Shown here: one piece after another, positions 8,217 to 17,372 of the stretch
Layout: every line of letters begins with the position of its first letter
Numbering within the stretch: position 1 is the stretch's first letter
DNA from: Bacteroidota bacterium
GTDB taxonomy: Bacteria > Bacteroidota > Bacteroidia > Chitinophagales > Chitinophagaceae
Direction: 5' to 3'
Length of the DNA: 64,000 nucleotides
NCBI GenBank assembly: GCA_947453145.1
Contig: CANGFA010000011.1
Location: 1 to 64,000, forward strand
The notes under the pieces: model-generated
Told to the model about the DNA's origin: nothing
Seen by the model: the letters and a program-made list of their open reading frames with translations, nothing else
The model's database searches: none
Position numbers and translations under genes: made by a program

Positions 8217-9194
8217 TTAAACTAAATGGTGTAGCTCCCTAAGTTCAGCGCATGTTCTATTTATGGTAGTTTCTATAGATCTATAACTAAATGCAGGAAA
8301 AGCTTTTAAGAACTTAGTATTATCAAAATAAACCATTGCTTGAGCCGTTGCTGCTGTTTCTTTGGTAAGTAGGGGCGTCTTTCCTGTTATAAATCCTTTA
8401 ATTGCTTCTAGCCGCCAAACGATGTTTGCTAATAAAGGAGTTACTTTTTTATAAGGCGGTCGTTTGTTAAATGCATTTGCAATGCGAGTAAATATTTCTT
8501 GATAGGGTACATTGGCTCCACTAATAATAAAACGCTGACCCTGCACATTGCTATTCATTAATAATTGCATCGCATCAATTACATCTAGCACGTCTACAAA
8601 ACCACTTACCCCTTTTGTATACCAAGGAAATTGGTCGTAAGCCGATTTAAATATTTCAGAAGAGCCCTTATTCCAATCACCAGCACCTAAAATAATTACT
8701 GGATTAACAATGGCCACATTAAGTCCTTCACCCATACCTCTCCACACTTCCATTTCGGCCAAATATTTAGACTTACCATAAACGCTATTACTAGTTTCTG
8801 GGGTCCAATTCATGGTCTCATCTATAGGTGCCTCTTCTCTGATTCTTCCGAGTGCTGCTACCGAACTAACATATACCAACTTTTGAATTTGATATTCAAT
8901 ACATGCATTCACTACATTTGCGGTACCTTCTATATTAGCCTGTAACATACTAGCAGCTTGCTTTGGAGAGAAAGCAACAATCGCTGCACAATGATATACA
9001 TGTGTTATGTCTTGTATCGCTTGATGCAAAGAAACCACATCCAATATATCACCCTTTATCCATTCAACTTTATCAGATCCTCTAAAATGAGGTATGCTGT
9101 TTCTATATAAAGCACGAACCGATTCGCCTTTTGAAAGTAAAGATTGAATTAAATGACTTCCCACTAAACCACTTGCGCCAGTTACAAAAATCAT
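8217..9194 (-). CDS. NAD-dependent epimerase/dehydratase (extended SDR)
   Basis: A 325-residue extended SDR. TGASGLVG (5-12) binds the dinucleotide, and Tyr139/Lys143 in YGKSK are catalytic. The sequence most resembles the dihydroflavonol-4-reductase-like and NAD-dependent epimerase families, which act on sugar nucleotides, sterols or aldehydes. The substrate cannot be assigned. It follows the SCO1 gene by 6 bp on the same strand, so they are probably co-transcribed, although no functional link is obvious. Confidence 0.8.
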   Translation of the reverse strand: MIFVTGASGLVGSHLIQSLLSKGESVRALYRNSIPHFRGSDKVEWIKGDILDVVSLHQAIQDITHVYHCAAIVAFSPKQAASMLQANIEGTANVVNACIEYQIQKLVYVSSVAALGRIREEAPIDETMNWTPETSNSVYGKSKYLAEMEVWRGMGEGLNVAIVNPVIILGAGDWNKGSSEIFKSAYDQFPWYTKGVSGFVDVLDVIDAMQLLMNSNVQGQRFIISGANVPYQEIFTRIANAFNKRPPYKKVTPLLANIVWRLEAIKGFITGKTPLLTKETAATAQAMVYFDNTKFLKAFPAFSYRSIETTINRTCAELRELHHLV

Positions 9195-9200
9195 GCTTTA

Positions 9201-9812
9201 TTATTTATCTTTTAATAACCTACTAATATCTGTCTTTAATTGCTGCACTTCCAACGCTTTTAATCCATCATAAATTTTACCTCTAATTTTTCCATTTCTA
9301 TCTACCAATGCAAAAAACTGCGTATGAATAAATTGATCTTCTATTTTTTCCACGTTGTTTTTAGGATCGTCTAATAAATAAGAACCCCTTGCCATTTGGT
9401 ATAAGCTATCCTTGCGACCCGTTACAAAAATCCATTTTTTAGTGTCTACTTTTAAAGAATCTGCATAATGTTTTAATACCGGCACAGAATCGGTACCGGG
9501 ATTACAAGTATGAGATAAAATTTGAAAATCAGGTTCTTCCTTAAACTGAACATATATATCCTTCATATTGGTATTAAGCTTGGGGCAAATTCCCTTACAA
9601 GTAGTAAAAAAATATTCCACTACCGTAACCTTATTTAATAAGTTGGAATCTGATACGCTCTGTCCATCCTGATTGGTAAAATGAAATGGTTTTACATAGC
9701 TAAGGGTTGGTAATTTTACTTTCCAATTGTCCGTACCCTTAAATAAGAAATAATAAAATGCTCCTAATAACACCGTAAAAAATACCAAATAAACAACAAA
9801 CTTCTTAGACAT
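9201..9812 (-). CDS. SCO1/SenC-family copper protein
   Basis: A 203-residue protein with an N-terminal membrane anchor (about 5-24) and a thioredoxin-fold domain facing the periplasm. The copper ligands of the family are present: Cys72 and Cys76 in TCKGIC, and His163 in FIHTQFF. SCO1 proteins deliver copper to, or reduce the CuA site of, cytochrome c oxidase. It is divergent from a MerC-family membrane protein across 73 bp, a pairing that suggests metal or respiratory function. The ATG at 9812 starts MSKKFVV. It probably leads a two-gene unit with the downstream SDR. Confidence 0.9.
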   Translation of the reverse strand: MSKKFVVYLVFFTVLLGAFYYFLFKGTDNWKVKLPTLSYVKPFHFTNQDGQSVSDSNLLNKVTVVEYFFTTCKGICPKLNTNMKDIYVQFKEEPDFQILSHTCNPGTDSVPVLKHYADSLKVDTKKWIFVTGRKDSLYQMARGSYLLDDPKNNVEKIEDQFIHTQFFALVDRNGKIRGKIYDGLKALEVQQLKTDISRLLKDK

Positions 9813-9873
9813 ATAAATGATTTTAAAAAATACCTCCTTTTGGAGTATAAAGGTAATATTATTTTAGTTGCCC

Positions 9874-9881
9874 TATCTTTG
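9874..9881 (+). promoter_or_regulatory. -7 element before MerC gene
   Basis: TATCTTTG, exact TAnnTTTG, ending four bases before the ATG at 9886. A transcript from it would be essentially leaderless. Confidence 0.5.
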
Positions 9882-9885
9882 TACT

Positions 9886-10278
9886 ATGTTTAAAAAATGG
9901 AATTGGGACGCAATTGGAATTGGAGCTTCACTAGCCTGTGCTATTCATTGTGCATTATTGCCTTTGTTTTTTAGCAGCCTCCCCTTACTAGGCATAAATA
10001 TATTACACAATTTCCAATTTGAATTTGGAATGATTGTTTTGTCCTTTGGCATTGGCGCCTATTCCTTATATCATGGATATAAAAAACACCACCACTCCTA
10101 TAAGCCCATTATTTTATTTAGTATCGGCATTGCCATTATGTTTGCAAGAATGGTATTTAGAGAAATTGAGTTTTATTTGTTATTTCCGGCTGCCATATTA
10201 ATCGTATACGCACATATCAATAACCATATGCGTTGTAGAGTACACAATCATGCACACGCAGACGATTGTGATCATTAA
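9886..10278 (+). CDS. MerC-domain membrane protein
   Basis: A 131-residue small integral membrane protein with about four hydrophobic segments. The motif CAIHC (Cys18, His21, Cys22) near the start resembles the metal-binding segment of MerC mercury transporters. The C-terminus HNHAHADDCDH is rich in possible metal ligands. In Bacteroidota such MerC-domain proteins commonly occur outside mer operons and their cargo is unknown. The ORF track starts at TTG 9868; ATG 9886 is preferred, because the upstream codons overlap a -7 promoter element. It is divergent from the SCO1 gene. Confidence 0.75.
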   Translation: MFKKWNWDAIGIGASLACAIHCALLPLFFSSLPLLGINILHNFQFEFGMIVLSFGIGAYSLYHGYKKHHHSYKPIILFSIGIAIMFARMVFREIEFYLLFPAAILIVYAHINNHMRCRVHNHAHADDCDH

Positions 10279-10326
10279 TTTTATGAATGATTGGCTACAA
10301 ATGAACCAGAAAAACAGGTTTAATTT

Positions 10327-11832
10327 TTAAGCGAAAGTATAACTCATAGAGCCGTCCTTTTCGTCCTTAAGCTGAATGCCCATGGCAGTTAACTGATTTC
10401 TGATTTTATCGCTGGTTGCAAAATCTTTTCTTGCTTTTGCGTCCTTACGAATTTCAATTAATAAATGTATCACACCTTTTAATTGTTCCAAATTAGCACC
10501 AGCTTCCACCTTTATACCTAAAATATTTTCAATAAACAAGGTCAACTGGTTTTGAACAAAAATCCAAGTCTCTCCACTCACTGCATCTGCTGCAATATGC
10601 TTGTCTTTTAAGGAATTAATGCTGGGTAATATTTCAAATAAATTAGCTACAACTTTGGCCGTATTCATATCGTCGTCCATGAACTCCTCCAATTCTGTTG
10701 TCCAATTTTTTAATTGCGTATCTAAGTTTACATCTGTGGCAACTGTGCCTGCAGTAAAACTTTGCGCTTTTAACCACTCATAGCCTTCCATCATTCGCTT
10801 CAACGCTTTTTCAGAAGATTGTAATGCATCATTGCTAAAATCCAATGTACCGCGATACTGGCTTTGTAAAATAAAAAAGCGAACTGTCATGGGAGCATAA
10901 GCCTGAGTTAATTCGGGATGGTTACCTGTAAACAACTCACTAAGCTTAATTACATTGTTATAACTTTTACCCATCTTGCGGCCATTAATGGTAATCATAT
11001 TATTATGCATCCAATAACGCGCAGGAATTTCGTGATTACAAACATTGCTTTGTGCAATTTCACATTCATGATGCGGAAATTGCAAATCCATACCTCCACC
11101 ATGAATATCAAATCGTTTACCTAAATACTTTGTAGCCATTGCGGAACACTCTATATGCCAACCCGGAAAACCTTCACCCCATGGGCTTTGCCAACGCATG
11201 ATATGTTCTATTGGTGCTTTTTTCCACAAGGCAAAATCTACTTTATTTCTTTTCTCTTCCTGATTTTCTAATTCACGGGTTGTTTCTAATTGCTCTTCTA
11301 AATTACGACCACTTAAAATACCGTAGGGTTGATTTTTTTTAGAAAAATCAACATTGTATTTTACTACATCAAAATAAACAGATCCATTGCTTTCATATGC
11401 ATATCCGTCCTTGATGATGGTTTTAATCATTTCTATTTGCTCCACAATATGACCCGTTGCGGTGGGTTCAATACTTGGAGGTAAGTTATTAAACTGCTCC
11501 ATGGCCCAGTGATATAAGTGCGTGTACTTTTGCACCAGCTCCATGGGTTCCAGCTTTTCTAAAATTGCTTTTGAGGCAATTTTGTCTTCCGCTTGTTTTC
11601 CCTCTTCCTCAAAATGTCCGGCATCTGTAATATTTCGGACATAACGCACCTTATACCCTTTGTGTAATAAGTATCTAAACACCACATCAAAAGTGATAAA
11701 AGGACGCGCATGACCTAAATGGCTTTCTCCACTTACGGTTGGTCCACAAACATACATACCCACATAGGGGGCATTAATAGGTTCGAAAACTTCTTTTTGA
11801 CGAGTAAGGGAGTTGTATATTTTTAGTGCCAT
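10327..11832 (-). CDS. cysS: Cysteinyl-tRNA synthetase
   Basis: Charges tRNA-Cys with cysteine. The 501-residue class I synthetase shows the zinc-ligand Cys29 in CGPTV, the HIGH-type motif HLGH (38-41), further zinc ligands in GWHIECSAM and HHECEIAQS, and the KMSKS loop as KMGKS. The C-terminal region about 410-500 carries the DALR-like helical domain. Length is normal. The two signature motifs deviate slightly from the consensus but in accepted ways. Confidence 0.96.
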   Translation of the reverse strand: MALKIYNSLTRQKEVFEPINAPYVGMYVCGPTVSGESHLGHARPFITFDVVFRYLLHKGYKVRYVRNITDAGHFEEEGKQAEDKIASKAILEKLEPMELVQKYTHLYHWAMEQFNNLPPSIEPTATGHIVEQIEMIKTIIKDGYAYESNGSVYFDVVKYNVDFSKKNQPYGILSGRNLEEQLETTRELENQEEKRNKVDFALWKKAPIEHIMRWQSPWGEGFPGWHIECSAMATKYLGKRFDIHGGGMDLQFPHHECEIAQSNVCNHEIPARYWMHNNMITINGRKMGKSYNNVIKLSELFTGNHPELTQAYAPMTVRFFILQSQYRGTLDFSNDALQSSEKALKRMMEGYEWLKAQSFTAGTVATDVNLDTQLKNWTTELEEFMDDDMNTAKVVANLFEILPSINSLKDKHIAADAVSGETWIFVQNQLTLFIENILGIKVEAGANLEQLKGVIHLLIEIRKDAKARKDFATSDKIRNQLTAMGIQLKDEKDGSMSYTFA

Positions 11833-11842
11833 AGTGTAGACA

Positions 11843-11850
11843 CAAAGATA
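11843..11850 (-). promoter_or_regulatory. -7 element for cysS
   Basis: Reads TATCTTTG on the minus strand, exact TAnnTTTG, 10 bp before the cysS ATG. It predicts a very short leader. Confidence 0.5.
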
Positions 11851-11869
11851 TTTTATTTTAGGGAACCGA

Positions 11870-12961
11870 TTATTGTTTTTTTAACAATAGATCAGCCATA
11901 ATCATTTGGTGATCACTTAGGTTTTCATCGGTTTGTTCCCAAGATTTAATATCCCATTTTTGATTGGCAAAAATATAGTCTATCCTAAGAATAGGGGAAA
12001 TGCCTAAAAAAGTTGCACCCACACCAAATCCTTTTGCTAAAAATGCATCCTGCCAACCCTTTGCAATTTTTTGATAGGTATAAGAATTGGGGACATCATT
12101 AAAATCACCCGTAATAATGGTTGGAAAGGGACTACTATTTATTTCTTTTTCTACAATGGCAGCCTGATCCGCTCTTTCTTCAAAAGCATGTTTCATTTTA
12201 CGAATAACACCCCACTTATTTTTACCTGCATCATCAATAGCATCAAAATCCTTTTGTTTAAATTTATAAGAAGCCAAATGCGTGGTATATACTTTAATCG
12301 TATCGTCGCCCTTTAAAATAGTAGCAGCAATTAGACTCTCTTTGTTTTTATATCCAAAGCGCTGCACATTAATAATTTTATACTTTGAATAAATAATGCA
12401 GCCAGAATAATAAGCGAGTTGTTGGGTTTGGTAATCTTTTGAGAAATAAGAATAAGGATAGTCTGCCAAAAAATATTGTGCATGATTGGCAATATCACCT
12501 GGTCTATCATTGGTATTGTATTCCTGCATACAAATAATGTCGGGATTCCATTTTTGAATAGAATATGCAATTTCTTGCGTGCGAAGTTTAAGGGTGGTAT
12601 TGGTTTGTATGCCATTAAAGCCTCTTACATTCCAACTAATAATACGAAGGTTATTTTCTCTTTTGTTTTTTGGCAAGACCGTTCCCGGATGCCATGCAAA
12701 AAAAACATAAATAAATTTCCAGCTCACTATTAAACTAACTAAAGATATAAATGCTATGAATGGCTTTGCGATCAACCAAAAAAATAAAAATAAAATTTCA
12801 AGGACTAATAAATAAGGAATCATAAGTCCTAAAAAACCGTTAACCCAAATAAAATGAATGGGAGAAAAAAAGATAGGATAAAGCAATAAAACCGAAACCA
12901 GCACATTTAAAATGATAATTGCTTTTTTACCTGCTTTTCTTATGGGGGATTTTTTAGCCAT
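11870..12961 (-). CDS. Membrane-anchored endonuclease/exonuclease/phosphatase family protein
   Basis: A 363-residue protein with two or three N-terminal hydrophobic segments (about 14-90) and a C-terminal EEP catalytic domain. Seen: SWNVRGFNG, the metal-binding Glu in [23 protein letters not shown] and the terminal SDHQMI histidine motif. The catalytic set looks complete. EEP domains hydrolyse phosphodiester or phosphomonoester bonds in nucleic acids, lipids or inositol phosphates, and the substrate here is open. It overlaps the degenerate rhomboid gene upstream by one base (TAATG), so the two are translationally coupled and follow the active rhomboid in one unit. Confidence 0.82.
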   Translation of the reverse strand: MAKKSPIRKAGKKAIIILNVLVSVLLLYPIFFSPIHFIWVNGFLGLMIPYLLVLEILFLFFWLIAKPFIAFISLVSLIVSWKFIYVFFAWHPGTVLPKNKRENNLRIISWNVRGFNGIQTNTTLKLRTQEIAYSIQKWNPDIICMQEYNTNDRPGDIANHAQYFLADYPYSYFSKDYQTQQLAYYSGCIIYSKYKIINVQRFGYKNKESLIAATILKGDDTIKVYTTHLASYKFKQKDFDAIDDAGKNKWGVIRKMKHAFEERADQAAIVEKEINSSPFPTIITGDFNDVPNSYTYQKIAKGWQDAFLAKGFGVGATFLGISPILRIDYIFANQKWDIKSWEQTDENLSDHQMIMADLLLKKQ

Positions 12962-13647
12962 TAATTTTTGGGGCTTAAACTATTATTTAACAAATGTAAT
13001 AGTTGATGCATCCACTTTCCCAAATCCTTCCCTCTTTTTAATAACACTACATACATCAAGCCCATTATCCCACCTACTATAATGGAAATATCCACTGCTA
13101 AAGATGCATCTATTAGGGTATAGCCCTGTAATAGAATAAATACAATTCCAAAAATCCAAAGTGGTATACCTCCTGCTATGGTTGGTAAAAACTTATAATT
13201 AGGAGCTATTGCAATGGTGGCTAGGGCTAAACCTGTTACGCTTACCGCCGCGCCAACCAGGGGTTGGTTGGCACCTATTCCTAAAAATACAATCGCCCCA
13301 ATTAAACCACTATAAAAATAAATAGGAAAAATATGTTTGTTGGCCCCTCTCACCTGTAAAACATAACTAAAAATGGAAAGCCATATCATATTTGCACACA
13401 AAACCCAAAAACCATCATGTACCCAATTATAGGTTAACAAAGACCATGGATGTTGAAACCAATCTCTTTGTAAAGTAAGTGGATAAAATAATTGATTGTA
13501 GAATTTTTCAACAGGTTCGCTTTCTAAAAAATAAATCACTTTCAATAAACCCAACATCACATAACCTACCAAATTAATAGCCAACAAAGCTACTAGTGCA
13601 TTGTTGTCTGCACCCAACAAAGGTTTTTGATCTTGTTCTTGTTGCAT
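12961..13647 (-). CDS. Degenerate rhomboid-family membrane protein
   Basis: A 228-residue polytopic membrane protein with rhomboid architecture but without the catalytic dyad. Where an active rhomboid has GASG it has GAAV (Ala134 in place of serine), and where the catalytic His precedes VGG it has Ile190. The N-terminal NWVHDGFWVLCANM matches the conserved HxxxN region only loosely. Such pseudo-rhomboids can bind or route membrane substrates without cutting (family knowledge). It sits between the intact rhomboid upstream (18-bp gap) and the EEP hydrolase downstream (1-base overlap). Confidence 0.75.
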   Translation of the reverse strand: MQQEQDQKPLLGADNNALVALLAINLVGYVMLGLLKVIYFLESEPVEKFYNQLFYPLTLQRDWFQHPWSLLTYNWVHDGFWVLCANMIWLSIFSYVLQVRGANKHIFPIYFYSGLIGAIVFLGIGANQPLVGAAVSVTGLALATIAIAPNYKFLPTIAGGIPLWIFGIVFILLQGYTLIDASLAVDISIIVGGIMGLMYVVLLKRGKDLGKWMHQLLHLLNNSLSPKN

Positions 13648-13665
13648 AAATAATTTTAAAAAAGA

Positions 13666-14325
13666 TTAATAGCGCCTGTTATTTTTCTTCCAAATAAAAA
13701 CCAAAATAAATCCTACAATCGCACCTCCAACATGGGCCCATCTTGCTACACCGTCCCGTGGTGCATTTTGTAAAGCAGTAATTAATTCAAAGGAGAAATA
13801 AATAATTCCCAACCACTTTGCTTTCATGGGAATAAAAAAGTAAATGTATATGTAAGTGTTGGGAAATAAATAAACAAAGGCAATCAAAATTCCAAACACC
13901 GCACCACTTGCTCCAAGCGTTGCAATATCTACTCTCGATTGATAATACATTTCACTGGCATGTATTAATTCATAAGAAGTAATACCCAGGTGTAAAAAAG
14001 CGGCGCCTAATCCACATAAAAAATAAAATAATAAAAACTGTTTAGGTCCCCATATGTTTTCCAGTATTGCCCCAAACATCCAAAGGGCTAGCATGTTACC
14101 AAAAATATGTCCCAGGCTTCCATGCATAAACATATGCGTAATTAATTGCCAAGGCTTAAACAAGGAACTTTGATAAGCGTGTAAGGCAAATGTATCTTCG
14201 AACGAAAAGCCTAAAGCAGATCCGGTAAGGGTATTTTGAGCTAAAAACACCAATCCATTTATGATGAGTAAGTTTTTTATTACCGTTGGTAATACACCAA
14301 ATCCGGTGGGTCTAAATTGAGTCAT
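13666..14325 (-). CDS. Rhomboid intramembrane serine protease
   Basis: A 219-residue six-segment membrane protease. The catalytic dyad is visible as Ser140 in LGASGAVFG and His198 in AHVGGAIVG, with the supporting HMFMHGSLGHIFGNM motif (about 64-78). It cleaves transmembrane substrates within the membrane, and its targets are unknown. It follows rlmD by 22 bp and is followed by a degenerate paralogue, suggesting a co-transcribed set. Confidence 0.9.
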   Translation of the reverse strand: MTQFRPTGFGVLPTVIKNLLIINGLVFLAQNTLTGSALGFSFEDTFALHAYQSSLFKPWQLITHMFMHGSLGHIFGNMLALWMFGAILENIWGPKQFLLFYFLCGLGAAFLHLGITSYELIHASEMYYQSRVDIATLGASGAVFGILIAFVYLFPNTYIYIYFFIPMKAKWLGIIYFSFELITALQNAPRDGVARWAHVGGAIVGFILVFIWKKNNRRY

Positions 14326-14347
14326 TAACTTTTATTTTATAGATAGT

Positions 14348-15769
14348 TTATCTTTTTTTTAATTGAACTACGTTTTCGATATGCAATGTGTGCGGAAACA
14401 TATCCACGGGTTGTATTTTAGTAACCTTATATTTTTCGTCCAATAAGGCGAGGTCTCGCGCTTGCGTTGCAGGGTTACAGCTTACATATACAATAGTTGG
14501 CGCTTCCATTTCTAATAACTTACGCACTAATTTTTCATGCATCCCTGCGCGTGGAGGGTCGGTAATAATAACGTCCGGCTTACCATGCGTTTCAAAAAAA
14601 GCATCATCGCAAATATCAATTACATCCCCTGCAAAAAAAGCAGTGTCATTTAATTGATTCATTGCTGCGTTTTCTTTAGCATCCTCAATCGCATCCGCCA
14701 CAAATTCTACACCCACAATTTTTTTAGCTTGCTTGCTGCAAAAAATTCCAATGCTTCCAGTACCACAATACAAGTCATAAACCACTTCCTTTCCGGTAAG
14801 CTCCGCAAAGTCGCGTGTTACCTGATATAATTTTTCTGCTTGATTAGAATTGGTTTGGAAAAAAGACTTAGGACTAATTTTAAATGCAAAGTCTTCTAAC
14901 ATTTCTGTGATATAACCTTTTCCAAAAAATACCTGTGGTACCAAATCCTGCATGCTATCATTGCGCTTGGTATTAATGGTATACAGCAAAGTAGTGATTT
15001 GAGGAAACTGTTTCAACAATAAATTTAATACTGCTTCTCTTTTCTCAACCTCCTCATAACCCAAAATTAAATTCACCATCCATTCACCTCCCTTGGTATT
15101 ACGCACAAACATATTACGCAACCAACCCTGATGTTGTTTAATATTATAAAAAGGCATTTTATTTTCAATCGCAAAATTCACTACGGCCTTTCTCATTAAA
15201 TTTGTAGGTTCTTCCTGTAAATAACAAGTGTCTATCTCTACCACTTTTTCAAAAAATCCCCTTGCATGAAAACCACCTGCACCAGGTGATGGAATAGAAT
15301 CTGTTCCTGCTGCCTTCATAGCCCTGAACTCCTCGAAGGGAATAAATTTTTCGGTAGCAAAAGTGTATTCAACTTTGTTTCTATACCCTTCCGTAGGTGT
15401 GGCACCCAAAATAGCAGGAATTTCCGGCAAAGCTACTTTTGCAATTCGGGTTAAGTTGTCTACCACTTGCTTATGCTTGTACTTTAATTGTTGCTCATAG
15501 GGCAACATTTGCCATTGACATCCTCCACAAACTCCAAAATGACTACAAAAAGGCTTAACCCTTATTTCGGAATAACTATGAAAATATTTGGCAAAGCCTT
15601 CGGCCCAGTCGGCCTTGTTTTTTTGTAACTGAATGTCTACCACATCGCCGGGGACAGCACCTTCTACAAATATGACTTTACCATCTACCCTTGCCAAAGA
15701 TTTTCCTTCAGCGGCATAGTCCTCAATAAGGACCTTTTCTAAAACAGGTTTTTGCTTTACTTTTCTCAC
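14348..15769 (-). CDS. rlmD: 23S rRNA (uracil-5)-methyltransferase RlmD-type
   Basis: SAM-dependent methylation of uracil-5 in 23S rRNA (or tRNA for related TrmA-type members). There is an N-terminal TRAM RNA-binding domain, then an iron-sulfur cysteine cluster (CSHFGVCGGCQWQ plus a later Cys), a Rossmann methyltransferase core with YDLYCGTGSIG, and the catalytic VSCNP motif near the C-terminus. The ORF track begins at TTG 15787. I prefer GTG 15769 (473 residues), because TACCTTTG, an exact -7 element, overlaps the codons between the two and leaves only five bases before this GTG. TTG 15787 remains possible. The rhomboid genes follow on the same strand. Confidence 0.88.
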   Translation of the reverse strand: MRKVKQKPVLEKVLIEDYAAEGKSLARVDGKVIFVEGAVPGDVVDIQLQKNKADWAEGFAKYFHSYSEIRVKPFCSHFGVCGGCQWQMLPYEQQLKYKHKQVVDNLTRIAKVALPEIPAILGATPTEGYRNKVEYTFATEKFIPFEEFRAMKAAGTDSIPSPGAGGFHARGFFEKVVEIDTCYLQEEPTNLMRKAVVNFAIENKMPFYNIKQHQGWLRNMFVRNTKGGEWMVNLILGYEEVEKREAVLNLLLKQFPQITTLLYTINTKRNDSMQDLVPQVFFGKGYITEMLEDFAFKISPKSFFQTNSNQAEKLYQVTRDFAELTGKEVVYDLYCGTGSIGIFCSKQAKKIVGVEFVADAIEDAKENAAMNQLNDTAFFAGDVIDICDDAFFETHGKPDVIITDPPRAGMHEKLVRKLLEMEAPTIVYVSCNPATQARDLALLDEKYKVTKIQPVDMFPHTLHIENVVQLKKR

Positions 15770-15774
15770 GGGAT

Positions 15775-15782
15775 CAAAGGTA
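15775..15782 (-). promoter_or_regulatory. -7 element that may decide the rlmD start
   Basis: Reads TACCTTTG on the minus strand, exact TAnnTTTG, five bases before GTG 15769 and within the longer ORF that starts at TTG 15787. Confidence 0.4.
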
Positions 15783-15854
15783 CTCAACCCTACTTATATT
15801 TAAAGTAAATGCCTATATAATTTAAGATGTCTAATAAATTTATATTTTTACAAC

Positions 15855-17306
15855 ATGAAAAAAATATGGATTGCCACATTGTTGTTTCCCCTTGTTTTAT
15901 CGGCACAAACTAAAAAAAGCACCTCGGCAAGTACAAGTGTTGGTCACGCTATTCAAATTAGCCTTAAACCTTATCAAAACACCAAAATATATATTGGTAC
16001 TAATTACGGTAACAGTAAAGTATTTGCAGATTCCTGTATTTTAAATGATAAAAGCGAGGGGGTGTTTAAGTCTGGTCAAAAATTAACACCTGGCATTTAT
16101 TTTGTGGTCTCTCCTAAGATGAGTATTTTATTTGATTTTTTAGTAGACGAAAATCAACAATTTAAAATTACCGCGGATACCCTTGATCTAAAAAATGTAA
16201 CTATTACAGGATCTAAGGACAATGAAATGTTTAAAAACTATTCTAAAGGAATTAATGATTTGTTTGTTGAATTAAATGGAATTGAACAAAATTTTAAAAA
16301 TGCAAAAACAACTAAGGATTCAGCAAATTTTAAAGAAGCTTATTTAGCTAAAGACAAAGAGATAAAACAAAAAAGACGCAGTTATATTCAAGCCAATCCG
16401 GGATCCATGATGAGTTTTTTATTAAACACCATGGAGGTTCCGGAAGCACCTAGTATCCCCATAGTCAATGGCAAAGCGGATTCCCTTTATCCTTATAGAT
16501 ATGTAAAAGACCATTATTGGGACAACGTAGTTTTTAATGATAATCGATTATTAAGAACTCCTTTTTTTGAAAATAAATTGGACGATTACTTTAAAAATTA
16601 TGTTTCACGTGATCCGGACTCCGTTATCAATGAAGTGCAATACATGTTAACGGTAGCTAAAACAGGAAAAGAAATATATCCTTTTTTACTTTTTAAGTTT
16701 ACCAATAAATATATAAGTCCAGAGTTTATGGGACAGGATAAAGTGTTCTTGCACATTTATCAAAACTTTTTTGCAAAAGGAGATACGATATTGTTAAATG
16801 AGGCCTCCAAAAAATCATTGCGCGACAGGGCTTATAGTTTAATGGCGAATCAACTGGGATTACCTGCACCTATATTGGTTTTGAACGATATTAATGAAAA
16901 ACGTTTTGCGCTTCACAATATGAAAGCAAACTATACATTTATTGCATTTTGGGATCCAACCTGTAGTCATTGTAAAGTAGAAATTCCAAAACTAGATTCC
17001 ATGTATAAAGCCAGTTGGGTAAAACATGATATTAAAGTGATTGCTGTAAATATTAATGCAAAGGAAATGACTGCTTGGAAAACTTTCATAAAAGAACATC
17101 ATTTAGAGCAGTGGACCAATGCTTATCAAACAGACGAGGACTTGAATAAAGAAATTGCCGAAGGCAGACCCACTACCATTAGACAACTTTATGATGTATT
17201 TAAGACCCCTACTTTTTATTTATTAGATAAAGACAAAAAAATTGTAGCTAAAAATTTAAGCATAGAACAGTTCAATGATTTTTTAGAATCTACAATGAAA
17301 AAATAA
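15855..17306 (+). CDS. TlpA-like thiol-disulfide protein with DUF4369-type N-terminus
   Basis: A 483-residue protein with a signal peptide (1-17), so periplasmic or lipid-facing. The first half is a Bacteroidota-type beta-rich domain like DUF4369 (inference from arrangement), followed by a helical linker. The C-terminal thioredoxin domain has the redox pair Cys370/Cys373 in PTCSHCK and the cis-Pro segment FKTPTFYLLD. It probably reduces or shuffles disulfides of exported proteins. The ATG at 15855 lies four bases after a near -7 element, TATTTTTA. It ends at a strong bidirectional terminator. Confidence 0.82.
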   Translation: MKKIWIATLLFPLVLSAQTKKSTSASTSVGHAIQISLKPYQNTKIYIGTNYGNSKVFADSCILNDKSEGVFKSGQKLTPGIYFVVSPKMSILFDFLVDENQQFKITADTLDLKNVTITGSKDNEMFKNYSKGINDLFVELNGIEQNFKNAKTTKDSANFKEAYLAKDKEIKQKRRSYIQANPGSMMSFLLNTMEVPEAPSIPIVNGKADSLYPYRYVKDHYWDNVVFNDNRLLRTPFFENKLDDYFKNYVSRDPDSVINEVQYMLTVAKTGKEIYPFLLFKFTNKYISPEFMGQDKVFLHIYQNFFAKGDTILLNEASKKSLRDRAYSLMANQLGLPAPILVLNDINEKRFALHNMKANYTFIAFWDPTCSHCKVEIPKLDSMYKASWVKHDIKVIAVNINAKEMTAWKTFIKEHHLEQWTNAYQTDEDLNKEIAEGRPTTIRQLYDVFKTPTFYLLDKDKKIVAKNLSIEQFNDFLESTMKK

Positions 17307-17325
17307 ACGGGTATAATTTCCAACA

Positions 17326-17356
17326 AAAAAAGGAGTCTATGCTAGACTCCTTTTTT
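17326..17356. terminator. Bidirectional rho-independent terminator
   Basis: A perfect 14-bp stem (AAAAAAGGAGTCTA / TAGACTCCTTTTTT) with a 3-base loop between the convergent TlpA-like and metF genes. Confidence 0.92.
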
Positions 17357-17372
17357 ATGCAATATTGTTTGT

